A stretch of 64,000 bases of DNA from Saccharomycopsis crataegensis (Eukaryota; Ascomycota; Saccharomycetes; Ascoideales; Saccharomycopsidaceae): positions 716,501 through 780,500 of the forward strand of contig NW_027043820.1 in the NCBI RefSeq assembly GCF_037102585.1, read 5' to 3'. The notes under the pieces were generated by a model. That model saw only the letters and a program-made list of their open reading frames with translations. It was not told the DNA's origin and made no database searches. Position numbers and translations under genes: made by a program. Every line of letters begins with the position of its first letter. Within the stretch, counting starts at the first letter, position 1. Of this stretch, positions 1 to 10,243 are shown piece by piece.

Positions 1-72
1 TTTCACCAACAAAATGAAAAACAAAAGGAGAAAAAAAAGGCGAAAAAAAAAGATAGAACAAAGCAATACAAA

Positions 73-2214
73 ATGCAAGGTAATATCTATCCAGATATAC
101 ATAACAATCCACCCCCGAGTGATAAAGAGGACCCATCAAAAAACGAAGTGCCAAACGAAACAATAAAAACCTCGAAGTCTGATGTTGACAGTAATATAAA
201 GAGTACCGGCAGTGGATGTCGGAGTGGATCAAAGACCAGTTACTCCTATGTATCCACGGAGAAAACATATATGCCTAGGAGCAGCATTAAAGTTAAACCA
301 GCTCCACAGAAACTGGATGACGTTGATTTTAAATCTGAGCCTATGGGATCTACTTCTAAGAGTGGTAAGGCCCATTATTACGGAGGCTGGGCTGACAGCA
401 AAAATGAAAACCAAAATGATGGTAATGCCAGCACTGAGAAGAAGGTCAAAACAGAGATGAAATCGTCGCCAAAAAGAAAATCTAGCACAAGTAACACTCC
501 AAAGAAACAAAATCTTGCTGAGACCAGAATGTCTCCCAAGAGCAATAGAACCGCTGCGAGAGATACCGAAGATTTTCTGGACAAATTCGAAAAGTCTAGA
601 AGAGAGAGTAATTGCAGCGAAGGAACTGAAAGCAATCCTATAGTGATTGACGAAGATCGGCCTGCTTCCTCTGCAACTGCTTCAACTTCTTCCACTTCCC
701 CTAATCCTGTTTCAAATGGTATGCTGAAAAAGGATGGAGGATGTTTTAATTATAAGCCAGAAGCTGCCAAAAGCCAAAAAACTGATAAAGAATTGAAGGA
801 TGATCTTCTAGAAAGCCTATTACGTGAGGGTGAGAACAGTATGGGAGCGGCATATGCCAAAAGACCAAAGGTGGGTCCTGCAACACCGATGAAATCGGGA
901 AGGTTTCCTGATATTTCTCAGTCGACTTTCAAGTCTGAGCACCCATTTCCAAATTATTCTGGAAGAGGTATAAGAACGCAGTTGGAGGATTCCGACTCTA
1001 GTAATGATGACGATGATGATGTTATGTTTATTGAAAAAACAAAATATGATAGCAATAATTATTACAAAAATAGCGCTAATGACAGTGACTCTAATCATGA
1101 TGATCGTAATAATTATCATCCTCATGGTGCTGATAACAATATCGATGGTGATAATGTTGATGACAATAATGAAGATAATGGAAAACTAAATCATGAGACA
1201 TTTGGATTTAACGGCACAAATTCCTCGACATCGGAACTTGGTACAAAATTTACTTGTTTTGATCAATCGCGTTTTGGTTTTGATAATGATAGTTCAAAGC
1301 TTCATTTCCCCAAAGAAACAATTGGCTCTTCGGACTCAAATTTCAACATAAAGCGTGTAAACGCTACGGTCAGAAATGAAAACACTGGAGACAAAAATGA
1401 TTGGCGTGCGAGAACCCAAAAGATTTTCACTGTAGAGGATGATGATGATGGTGATGATTATGATCAAGACTTGGAATCCGATGTTGAGGTAAGACCCAAC
1501 ATTTTCCCTAGTACAAATAGTGAACCATCGGGATCCAAAAAAAGAAAGAAGGCTTACATTGATACCACTACTGAGAATGACAAAGGTAGCGCTGAAAATT
1601 TGTTTCTGATGCCCGATATAGCTAATATCCCACCATTCACTCAGAATAAACCGAAGAATTTTGATTTTGAGATTCTTAGATCAAGTCTTGATCATCATTA
1701 TAAGCTGCAAATAAATGAAGATAAACTGCTGGCTACAAGACAGACGAATCAAAAGCCTGATTTTGAATCTTCTACTGGAAAATATGAAAGTCTCCATACT
1801 CCGGTGAACAAAACATTACCCTTTGTTCATTCCACGTTCCGCAAGTTGACTTCTCAAGATTTTGCTGTAGATCGCCAAATTTTATTGAATGCTCCGCCGG
1901 TAGGACCTCAAAAAATGGCTAATGCTTCAAAATTAAGCTGGGCAAAATATTATACGGAAATGAAAACCTACAATCAAAGGTGGTTGAACTATCGCCAAAA
2001 AGTGGACTCTTACCATAGACATCGTCTTGAGGCCTTGTTTAAATATTTTGATGATGCTTTGGACTCGTCAGTTAATCTAGAAGTTTACATGGCGGGCATT
2101 GAACTAGATCAACAGGTACTGGAGGAATTTACGAGAGCCCAGAATGCTTACATGAGCGCTATGCAAAACTACTATGGAGTTTTCTTTCACCTAAAAACTC
2201 ATGGTTTTAGTTAA
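73..2214 (+). CDS. Unidentified acidic, low-complexity protein with SUMO-type motifs (713 aa)
   Basis: I do not recognise the family. The first 570 or so residues are Ser/Asn/Asp-rich and probably disordered, with Lys/Arg clusters that look like nuclear localisation signals (for example SPKRK, near residue 133). Three psi-K-x-E sumoylation consensus sites are visible: FKSE at 86-89, VKTE at 125-128 and FKSE at 286-289. Two stretches look like SUMO-interacting motifs: PIVIDED at 189-195, and VMFI at 317-320 directly after an Asp run. The last 90 or so residues are different: charged, aromatic and probably helical, and could be a folded domain. The start is the first ATG in frame. Inference only: a nuclear protein linked to SUMO signalling. 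The Asp/Asn runs come from GAT/AAT codon repeats. Confidence 0.75.
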   Translation: MQGNIYPDIHNNPPPSDKEDPSKNEVPNETIKTSKSDVDSNIKSTGSGCRSGSKTSYSYVSTEKTYMPRSSIKVKPAPQKLDDVDFKSEPMGSTSKSGKAHYYGGWADSKNENQNDGNASTEKKVKTEMKSSPKRKSSTSNTPKKQNLAETRMSPKSNRTAARDTEDFLDKFEKSRRESNCSEGTESNPIVIDEDRPASSATASTSSTSPNPVSNGMLKKDGGCFNYKPEAAKSQKTDKELKDDLLESLLREGENSMGAAYAKRPKVGPATPMKSGRFPDISQSTFKSEHPFPNYSGRGIRTQLEDSDSSNDDDDDVMFIEKTKYDSNNYYKNSANDSDSNHDDRNNYHPHGADNNIDGDNVDDNNEDNGKLNHETFGFNGTNSSTSELGTKFTCFDQSRFGFDNDSSKLHFPKETIGSSDSNFNIKRVNATVRNENTGDKNDWRARTQKIFTVEDDDDGDDYDQDLESDVEVRPNIFPSTNSEPSGSKKRKKAYIDTTTENDKGSAENLFLMPDIANIPPFTQNKPKNFDFEILRSSLDHHYKLQINEDKLLATRQTNQKPDFESSTGKYESLHTPVNKTLPFVHSTFRKLTSQDFAVDRQILLNAPPVGPQKMANASKLSWAKYYTEMKTYNQRWLNYRQKVDSYHRHRLEALFKYFDDALDSSVNLEVYMAGIELDQQVLEEFTRAQNAYMSAMQNYYGVFFHLKTHGFS

Positions 2215-2804
2215 GTTAGATGATGCTCGCGGTTGTGTTAATATTATTTACTAAATAATGCAAATATTAATGAATTGAATTACCATTTGTAGTCTGAGCT
2301 GGATCCATTGTAAAGGAGAGGAGTACCAAAGAGTAGAAACGAAAAAAAAAAAAAAGGAAGAAAAAAGTATGGCAAAATGAGAATTTCCACCTATTGTTTT
2401 CTATTATCATTATACATCATACATCATTATTATTCATGCTCCATGGATCATCGAGATAATTTCTATGGATCGTAGATACTTCCGTTATGCAGGAATATGG
2501 TGAAACAGTGACATGCAGGTATTTCCAGGAATCACAAAAAATGTCAATTATTGGGACAAAAGTAGCCTGGATATTCAAAATAATTATATATAAGCTCCTT
2601 TTATGGTCATATTTACAGTTGAGAAACACTCTCTTGTATTTTATTATCTATTCAATTAAAATATTCAAACCATTCTCACTCCTGGGGTTTTGTTGGTGCA
2701 TTTCGTTGATCAGAAACACAGATTACAAAGATTATTTCTTACTTCGCTTCGAAAAAAAGATCCGATTATTTCTCTTAAATAAGAATCAGATTCAAATCAA
2801 AAAA
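2215..2804. promoter_or_regulatory. Intergenic region with TATA box before the secreted-peptide gene
   Basis: This stretch separates the end of the first gene from the small secreted peptide. A TATA-like run (TATATATAAG) lies near 2585-2594, about 210 bases before the peptide ATG. The reading frame stays open upstream of that ATG back to about 2487, but the implied protein is hydrophobic and unstructured and spans the TATA box, so I treat it as untranslated. Confidence 0.4.
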
Positions 2805-2945
2805 ATGCTTTTTAAAAATCTCTCGATCTTACTTGCTATTCTTTTTGTTGCCACAGAGGCCGCCCCAATACCAGGGATTCACTTCGAAGGGGCGAAACTC
2901 TTGGCTCTGAAATTCGATAGCACTGATAGTGAAAGCAGCAACTAG
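2805..2945 (+). CDS. Small secreted peptide precursor (46 aa)
   Basis: The ATG is preceded by a run of A, a favourable yeast start context. The product begins with Lys at position 4 and a hydrophobic core (LSILLAILFVATEA), a convincing signal peptide with likely cleavage after TEA. That leaves about 27 residues, starting API and ending in a Ser/Asp-rich acidic tail. There is no dibasic Kex2 site and no tandem repeat, so it is not an alpha-factor-type pheromone precursor; there is no CaaX end, so it is not an a-factor. There are no cysteines. Function unknown. A TATA box lies about 210 bases upstream. It could be a chance ORF, but signal peptide, cleavage site and start context agree. Confidence 0.45.
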   Translation: MLFKNLSILLAILFVATEAAPIPGIHFEGAKLLALKFDSTDSESSN

Positions 2946-3502
2946 ACGGTATTTCCGATATATCACAGAACATAATGATCCCGATATTTTAAAAAAAAAT
3001 ATGATCAATTGTTATCTGATACAGCTATCTAGGTGAATACAGTTTTCTTCTTTTTCTTTTTCTTTTTCTTTTTTTATCTTTTCTTTATCCTTTTAGTCAT
3101 TCTAGAAAATTTTGTTACATAGATTTTTATTTATAATAGATAAAATTATTAATTTACTGATAGTTGAGTAGCAAAATGGAAGATATGCTATTATTGCCGA
3201 AATCGCGGGATTGTGTCTTATAGTAGGGTAAGCTTTATCTGCAGATAGGGTTTAAGAATATCGGACTTTAAGATAATTCTGGATAAATACGAGCAGCAAA
3301 AAGCCAACCAATAATCTGCGTTCCTGTAAAAGCACGTAACTCTAGGCAAGATACGCGTAGAAGATTTTCCTCAATTTGAGACAAATGGCCCAATGCTATT
3401 CCATTGCTCACTACTACAGGCAAAAAAAAAGTAAAACAGTAAAATAGAGGAAAAGTTCTTTCATCATCTTTATTATCAGGGAATAAAATACTTATCATTC
3501 TT
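2946..3502. other. Intergenic stretch with pyrimidine repeat
   Basis: No gene is seen here. A (CTTTTT)n tract of about four units lies at roughly 3050-3076. The rest is AT-rich and should hold the terminator of the peptide gene and the promoter of the 921-residue membrane protein. Confidence 0.5.
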
Positions 3503-6268
3503 ATGGACGATAAAGCCGATATACAAAAACCCAGCCCCAAGCTAGGAGCCACCGGAGGCCTTCCACATCCCCAAGATGACCTATTCAATATTGACGAGTC
3601 TTTGAACCTTCCTACTCATGAAGTACTCCATCTCAATAATTCCCAACACCCAAATAAATACAGTTCACTTGATGGTAACTCCAAGAGGGACCTGTTGAAC
3701 AAAAAGCAGTTGGTGGTTGACAATGGCGGTGCCATTCAAGAGCGACCACAAGAAGGGGAGGCACAACCACACGGTAACAAATTCATGGAGTTTGAGGTTG
3801 AGAACGTTAAAGAGAGAAATCATCTCAAGAGTTTCACTAAACCATTCCGCAACATGTCCAATATCCAAGTCTCTAAATCCTTCTATGTTTTCATTGGGTT
3901 TTCAGTTTTGTCCACCATCCTCATTTTGCCTTTCCAAATCTTCCTTTTTTTTGATTCCACTCATCTAGACAGTTTCAATGGTTATCTGGGTTATCTGGTT
4001 TTCACAACTAAAGCTATAACAGTATGTTGTTCTTTACTTATCTTTGCCAGAGTGTATCAGATTTTTATGTCTGTTACAGCACTAATTACCAAGAACACCA
4101 TCCAAGCTTTGTATGTTCTTGTGTACTTGATATCGGTATTTGTTAGTTCTGTTGACTACATGCGCGAATTTCCAGCGAGTTTGAATTATGAAACCACACA
4201 TGGCGATTTCATCATGGTCAGATTTAGTAGTTATTGGATTATTTGCATATCGGGATTGACAATTGTTGCGCAGGTTGTGTTATTTGTTTGGAAATTAGGC
4301 AAAGAACTTAGTTGGCAAAGCTTTAAGTCAATGAAGAGCTCAATGAGCACCAGAAGTATGGTGCTTGTGGTGCAGAACTACAAGGCATTATTGATCTTGA
4401 ACGGCTTTTTCATTCTTTGTGATTTGGTGATCTGTATCAACTTCTCTTACAAGGCTACTCATGGCTCTTATGATGCTTTCAGTATTATTGCAATGATCCT
4501 TATTGGATTGACACCATTTGTTTTTTGTTACCTTTACTTTGCTGTCGATAGAAAATCGGTCGTGGCATTGAAGTTTGGGATGTTTTACATGCTTTCGTTA
4601 TTTATTTTCACCGTAATGAGTAGTTACATGGCCCCATCATTTTCAGGCATGTATCGTTATTATCCAGATGTTTTCGACGGCAATTCAGAATCTTTTGTGG
4701 ATAAATCTGTGGAATACTATCTGTATATTGATCCTTTCCGTGGAGCGTTTGCGCCTTTCCATTACTTGTTTTTGTCATTCAGTTTTGTGGTGTCAATCTA
4801 CTTGATTTCTATTTTTTACAGGGAAAGAAATCCGAAATGTGCTGGACTGTGGAAGAAACCGAAAAACGCAGAATTACCTAGCGATGCCAATTGCGCTGGT
4901 GAACAGAACGAATTGGAATCACAAATTGCCGTTCTATTGCAACAAAACATTATTTTGGTGACCGTTGCTTCGATTTTGGGTATTGGCTTCATGTCGTACA
5001 TCTATACTGTTCGCAGAAAGTACTTGCTTTCTTGGTACTTGGTTTCTATTATCTCGATTTTTGCAATCTTGGGGCTTTCGATAGCTGCTTACCTCTATTT
5101 TGTTGCCACTGTTACTGATAGCTGTCCAAAGTATTTGAAAATATTCAACAGAACTGGCAAAAGTACACCACTGCAAACCAGCATTTTGATCAAAATCACC
5201 AAGATCAAGTACTTGTTTGTTGCCTCGATCGCCGCCTCGTTCATTCTTCTCAATGGAGCGGTCTATTTCACGTTTTTCATTGTCAATCTCTGCCAATATT
5301 ATAGCTTCTATGAAAGTCTATATATTAACTCTGTACCAGAGTGCCTATTATATATAACTTACCAAGGGATTTTGATAACCGCAGAGCATGCTAGACCTTA
5401 CAATTCAACATCATATGAACAGGCAAAGCAACAGCTTGATACATATGCAACCGAAGTGTATGATCCAGCTTTGGAAGCTTTATTACCAATGGGAAAAGGA
5501 AAACCATCAGCCCTTGCAATTTTGATGTGTTTTGTTGCATTTACTCTTTTGTTCAGGCAGAGTTTGAATTATTCCAAACTTTTGTACTTAACTCACAAGT
5601 ATATTTCATTACCCCAGCAGAAGTTCCTCAATGTCACAGCAAACGAGAAGCCATCACAATCACCATCAAAAGATATTACGGCTGTGGAACCCGTGGTGAC
5701 TACAACTAGCTTAGCTGACCCTGTTGAAGAACCAGTGAAGCTTTCCGCGGTTTCGAAGCTTTGCCTAGGTCTTGTATCACTAGTATACTTTAACATGTAT
5801 TTTATTTCAATGGTCTTCTTGATATATGCTGCTTTCCCTCTTGATTATTGGCTAATTTACGAAATTGAAGGAGTTTCTGTTTCTCTCCCTGATTTCAATC
5901 CAACCTTGATTGCCATCGGGGTCATTCACATCGCGTATATTGTGATAGTTATTGGAACAACATACATGATTACCTATTTGCGCCACAAAAATCTGAAATC
6001 ATCTGAAAAATCAAGGACAGCCACAAAAATCTTGGCCTTATGGTTTATGGGTAGCGGGGTGATTTGGATCCCGATGATCTGTTACCAATTTTATAAAATG
6101 CTTTGGATCTTCAACATAGTTGAGGGTTCACACGACAATGTTACAATTTTCTTTCCGGTTTTAGCGGGATTGATGGTTCAATTGGTTTCATTCTTGGTTG
6201 TTATTATCGGGGGAGGGTTCTTGTGGTGGAAGGTCAGGCAAGAAGGCCAGAAATATGAAGTAGTCTGA
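3503..6268 (+). CDS. Large polytopic membrane protein (921 aa), possibly UPF0658-like
   Basis: After a hydrophilic N-terminus of about 125 residues (cytosolic or luminal) there are many hydrophobic segments in three blocks: about residues 127-440, 475-620 and 675-915. This suggests a multispan protein that may have grown by internal duplication. The first block has a segment containing NTIQ after a membrane span, which recalls the fungal UPF0658 Golgi membrane family, but those proteins are about half this length, so the match is weak. There is no recognisable transporter signature. The start is the first ATG after an AT-rich leader, and the C-terminus is short and charged. The protein shares a short L-x-LPTHE motif (residues 34-40) with the unrelated protein encoded at 8525-10243. 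Confidence 0.8.
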   Translation: MDDKADIQKPSPKLGATGGLPHPQDDLFNIDESLNLPTHEVLHLNNSQHPNKYSSLDGNSKRDLLNKKQLVVDNGGAIQERPQEGEAQPHGNKFMEFEVENVKERNHLKSFTKPFRNMSNIQVSKSFYVFIGFSVLSTILILPFQIFLFFDSTHLDSFNGYLGYLVFTTKAITVCCSLLIFARVYQIFMSVTALITKNTIQALYVLVYLISVFVSSVDYMREFPASLNYETTHGDFIMVRFSSYWIICISGLTIVAQVVLFVWKLGKELSWQSFKSMKSSMSTRSMVLVVQNYKALLILNGFFILCDLVICINFSYKATHGSYDAFSIIAMILIGLTPFVFCYLYFAVDRKSVVALKFGMFYMLSLFIFTVMSSYMAPSFSGMYRYYPDVFDGNSESFVDKSVEYYLYIDPFRGAFAPFHYLFLSFSFVVSIYLISIFYRERNPKCAGLWKKPKNAELPSDANCAGEQNELESQIAVLLQQNIILVTVASILGIGFMSYIYTVRRKYLLSWYLVSIISIFAILGLSIAAYLYFVATVTDSCPKYLKIFNRTGKSTPLQTSILIKITKIKYLFVASIAASFILLNGAVYFTFFIVNLCQYYSFYESLYINSVPECLLYITYQGILITAEHARPYNSTSYEQAKQQLDTYATEVYDPALEALLPMGKGKPSALAILMCFVAFTLLFRQSLNYSKLLYLTHKYISLPQQKFLNVTANEKPSQSPSKDITAVEPVVTTTSLADPVEEPVKLSAVSKLCLGLVSLVYFNMYFISMVFLIYAAFPLDYWLIYEIEGVSVSLPDFNPTLIAIGVIHIAYIVIVIGTTYMITYLRHKNLKSSEKSRTATKILALWFMGSGVIWIPMICYQFYKMLWIFNIVEGSHDNVTIFFPVLAGLMVQLVSFLVVIIGGGFLWWKVRQEGQKYEVV

Positions 6269-6910
6269 TCAGTGAATTATTCAACCAATAGATGTTTTTG
6301 TTTTCCTTTTATTTTATTTTCTCTTTCTATTTCGAATTATTTCTTATTTGAACTTGCTTTGTTGAGATATTATTTTTCGACTGTTTTTTTTTTTCGACTA
6401 TTCTTTTTCATTGACTTAAATGTTGATGTTCTTATTTAATACTGCTTTTGTCATTGCTTTTTCTCCTATAAAATAGTATAAAAATAAACATATTTTTTAC
6501 TTTCTCTATTATTTGGAATGCTTTGTGCTTAATTGCTGTTCTTGGTTACAAACAAATACTGGTACTGATTATAATTAAATTCTTTTTTATTAGTACATAA
6601 AACAAACATATTATGAATTTACCTATATTTTACCCAATCAAAACGTAAAGAGCGCCACAATGTGGAGCACAAGTTAAAATAAACCACACTTAACAATATC
6701 CTTGTCATTACAATTCCCAAGATAGGAATCATGCCAAATGAATTCACAAGGTCCATACGCCACAAAACTTAGGATAGTTGCGGATGGGCAAGAGAAATTG
6801 CACAAAGAGGGAGACAACACGCAGTGTGCGTCTCACAAATGAGACAGAAATTGGTAGCATGAATAACTTGATGAATGAATGATGTCTCCAACCTTCGGAA
6901 TGACCAAGTT
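6269..6910. other. Intergenic stretch, nothing recognised
   Basis: AT-rich sequence between the 921-residue membrane protein and the decayed gene on the other strand. It has T-rich runs typical of yeast 3' ends near 6300-6400. No gene, RNA or repeat is seen. Confidence 0.45.
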
Positions 6911-8222
6911 ATTCTTCTTCGTCGTCATTGTTTTCAATATAAGCAGCATGTCCATTTCTTCAACATTTAGTGGCGACTGCTTCTAATCAATTTGACATTT
7001 CAAATACAATGGTTTGAGCAAAAGCAAACCAGCTAAACCAACTTGAAGCAGAGCCTTCTCACTATAGGGTTCATAGTCAACTGTAACTGGTGACAAGAAC
7101 GTAGATATTACAGACATAGAGACCATAGCATTCAGTAAACTTGGGGCTGGTTGTTCAAAGTCAATCCAATCCACATACCACTTGTAGATGATACGCACTA
7201 ATAATCAATAGAAGATAGAACTCACGAAAAGTAAACCTAGCCGGAAAGAACTTGCCGAAAATATCAGTGACCAGATCAAAGTGAATGAAGTTGACAATAG
7301 AGAGCATATAAGTGAACAAAATCATATTTTCAGTCCCATGCCAAATGGGATGAACACCCATTGGATAAATATCAATTGAAGAACCCCCGAATTAGCTCTC
7401 TCTTTAAATTCTCAGGCCATTTCCAGCCAGACTTGAGCCATATGATAGAAGGGGATAAGATATCTTTATAGAGAATACCCGCGCATAATAGCCAGACACT
7501 CATAAGCAAAACAATCTAACGACCAGAATGGGGTACATCAAGAATATCACCACATTTCATTTCTGATCAATCACTATGGCAAGCACAATGCAGGGGGGGA
7601 AGTTAAAATGAATCCAAGATCCAAATCACAACAAATCATCACAAACATAAAAGAGGAAATCACAGTAATAGACAAAACTGGAATCTATTTGAGAGGCCAT
7701 AGGCGTCACAAATTGGGTTGCTTGGTAGTTGAAAGAATATTGGCATATGCTTAGTCCCTCGTCAATAATTGAGTACCAGCACACTAATTCTCGACTGATA
7801 CTGTGAGCTCAGATTGTAGTGTAAGATTTCTCGTGTCAGGAGCAGCATCAATGCCATCAAGTTGGTATCAAGTTGGTAGTTAATGAAAGCCATGGCCCTA
7901 GACCTGGCAGGTTCGACATATTCAAGATCATGCAAGTCGGAATCGAGCGATCGGCAAAACTCTCTGATATTATTCAAACCATAAGAGAACACAATGAATA
8001 AATAAAAGATTGAACAAACATATAATTAGTTAAGTTCCGAGTAAACATGAGAACACACAGGATATAAAGTAGGGTGACCACAGTACCAAACAGACGAAGA
8101 ATAATAGATATCACACCCCTCTTGATTACTATTCTGCCTGGAGGAGGTCCCTGAACTTGTGTTAACCTAATGCATCTTAACTTCTGGATGACATGATACT
8201 TTATTGTAGCGAGTTTACTCAT
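6911..8222 (-). pseudogene. Decayed gene for a multi-pass membrane protein
   Basis: Protein-like sequence runs along the minus strand through this region but changes frame and meets stops several times. It begins at an ATG (8222) with a basic stretch and a hydrophobic span; the frame shifts near 7980 into a plausible continuation (NNIREFCRSLDSDLHDLEY). Further hydrophobic, Trp-rich pieces follow at about 7560-7380, 7361-7215 and 7198-6983, and an acidic ending (NDDEEE then stop) closes at about 6911. The order and shared strand of the pieces, and the acidic tail, say one gene of perhaps 400 residues with at least five breaks. No splice signals explain the breaks. I cannot name the family. Confidence 0.5.
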
Positions 8223-8524
8223 TACATTATCTTCTGGAAGTTAACTCTAGCCGTCGCCACATGAAAAATAAAAAACATAGCGCGGTTAGTACATCGGACA
8301 CTTACCTACTTACTTACCCTTACTGCATACCCAAAGGTTAATTTGTCCCGGATACAAGAGAAAATCAGGTGTCACTTTTTTTTTGCTGGAAATAAAAAGC
8401 TAAAGCGGCGATCCTTATCTCACTAATACATGTCCGCTCTCCCTTTTTTTTTCTGCCCCTCTTCATCTTCACCATTGTTGATATTTATTATCCATGGATA
8501 TTTTAGACATCGGATATATCTACC
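8223..8524. promoter_or_regulatory. Promoter region of the 572-aa protein
   Basis: Divergent spacer between the decayed gene and the next plus-strand gene. It contains T-rich tracts near 8380 and 8440. No specific site is claimed. Confidence 0.35.
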
Positions 8525-10243
8525 ATGTCCCACCGATTACATTCCCCCAGGTCTGCCTCCTCATCCTCTCGTAGACACCAAATATCCAGCCCAACCGCTC
8601 TGACGTACTATTCTCCTCTGGAATCTTTCTCCCATCACTCCTCCAACACCCAGCCACCAGACCGCTCCCATTATCGCCAACCTTCGTACGATCAGTACGA
8701 TGGGGGTATCACCAACCAACAACTCAGTATTGAAAGAAAATTCCACAACTATGACTACCAGGATATCAGCGATTTCAAGGTCAAAAGCTCGAAATCCGCA
8801 AAACTTAGAGCCTCCATTGGTGTTTGTGCCGCTACCATAAAATCGTCTAGGAGTGCCAAAAGCTCTAAAAGCGTTGCCAAAGTTCAAAGAGAATCGGCTT
8901 CTCGTCCCTTATCTTCTGGCGGCTCGTACTCCGCTAATAGTTCCGTTAATATCGATTCGATGTCAATAAGTATGCATTCGGTGGCCATATCTTCGGTACA
9001 TCAAAAACACATCCACGTTGGGCCGGCAGAATCAACTTCAGGGGCCCAAACAAACTACGATAAACAGAAAGTCAGAATGTACTTGGAAAAAAAGGCCTTG
9101 AGCTCAGATTCCCAAACTGCCTTCGATTTGGTAAGCCTCGACAGCGATAGATCTGGTCCCTACCAACAATCACCGACTTGTCACGGATCAAATAGAAAAG
9201 CCAGACCAAGGGGTTCCAACGCATCATCTAAAAGGAAATATTCTTCTCTGCAGCCAGTAAATAGACAATCACACCGATCTAGATCGAGTCAGGAATATAT
9301 TGATGATAATCAAGTATTTCTTATCAGCAAAGATTCTTGCATTCCTCTTAATGATGACCAGCATTCGCTATTGGATGATATCTCACTCCATCAACCACCG
9401 CCTCGCAGTTCCAGTCATCCCAAAATCAATTTGACCAACAACAACAACAACAACAACTCAACAGGATCCACCGACTCAGCCGGTTCTTCGAATTCCAGAA
9501 ACTCCTACAATTATTACAATTCTAGTAGTCCATTAACATCTCCGGAAAATTCTCCATTGACTAACCCAAAGCAATCAGTGTTTCAACAATTTGACGGTCA
9601 TCATGCTAATCCCAACTCCATGCAGAACTCCCCGCAGTTGTCGAATCTTTCCACTAATCAAACCTTGGATAATAAAACGTACCAACCTTCGTCAATTGTG
9701 AAGGCAGCCATTCCAAAAGAGGGCCATCTCTCAAAACATCATCATCGTAATCATCAAAACCCACATGCGACTTTCGTACCTCAATATAAACAGATACCCG
9801 AGGAAACTGCGTCAATGGGTAAATCGTTAAGATCAAGAAAACATTCACATCACTCTCTTGGATCTAAAATGGCGCCAACCAATGCCCACCATCGCCACAA
9901 CAGCAATAATGAGACACTCAATAACAGTCATGGTAATGGAATTACTGGCCAAAACGTTGAGACTAGGTTGCCAAAAACAGTTTTCAGTCTTGAAGACACT
10001 TTGCGTGCTGACAAGGATTTGAGCTTACCAACCCATGAAGAATTAAAGCGCAGTGTGGCCACCAACCTCCATAGGAAACCAACCCCAACCCAAACCCCAA
10101 ATATGAGTATGAGTGATGGCAAAGTGAAGAGAAAATCGGGAGGGTTTTTTGGATTTTTGGCTAATTTGTTCGGGGGTAACAAGAATAAAAAGATTGATAA
10201 GAGGAAAATTGAGGTTGTCAATCAAAGAATTGGGGTATATTGA
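8525..10243 (+). CDS. Unidentified Ser/His/Asn-rich basic protein (572 aa)
   Basis: Family not recognised. The protein is very rich in Ser, His, Asn, Gln and Arg, includes a poly-Asn run near residue 307, and is probably disordered apart from a few segments. A conserved-looking stretch near residues 485-515 (VFSLEDTLRADKDLSLPTHE) is followed by a C-terminal amphipathic hydrophobic patch (GGFFGFLANLFGG) and a Lys-rich tail, a layout that suits membrane or cortex binding. The motif LSLPTHE (499-505) also occurs near the N-terminus of the membrane protein two genes upstream. Such proteins in yeasts are often bud-neck or polarity factors, but that is only inference. The start is the first ATG. 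Confidence 0.75.
   Translation: MSHRLHSPRSASSSSRRHQISSPTALTYYSPLESFSHHSSNTQPPDRSHYRQPSYDQYDGGITNQQLSIERKFHNYDYQDISDFKVKSSKSAKLRASIGVCAATIKSSRSAKSSKSVAKVQRESASRPLSSGGSYSANSSVNIDSMSISMHSVAISSVHQKHIHVGPAESTSGAQTNYDKQKVRMYLEKKALSSDSQTAFDLVSLDSDRSGPYQQSPTCHGSNRKARPRGSNASSKRKYSSLQPVNRQSHRSRSSQEYIDDNQVFLISKDSCIPLNDDQHSLLDDISLHQPPPRSSSHPKINLTNNNNNNNSTGSTDSAGSSNSRNSYNYYNSSSPLTSPENSPLTNPKQSVFQQFDGHHANPNSMQNSPQLSNLSTNQTLDNKTYQPSSIVKAAIPKEGHLSKHHHRNHQNPHATFVPQYKQIPEETASMGKSLRSRKHSHHSLGSKMAPTNAHHRHNSNNETLNNSHGNGITGQNVETRLPKTVFSLEDTLRADKDLSLPTHEELKRSVATNLHRKPTPTQTPNMSMSDGKVKRKSGGFFGFLANLFGGNKNKKIDKRKIEVVNQRIGVY

Noticed and set aside
2487-2804. N-terminal extension of the secreted peptide frame (to 152 residues)
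   Set aside because: It crosses a TATA box, has no family resemblance, and a strong signal peptide begins at 2805.
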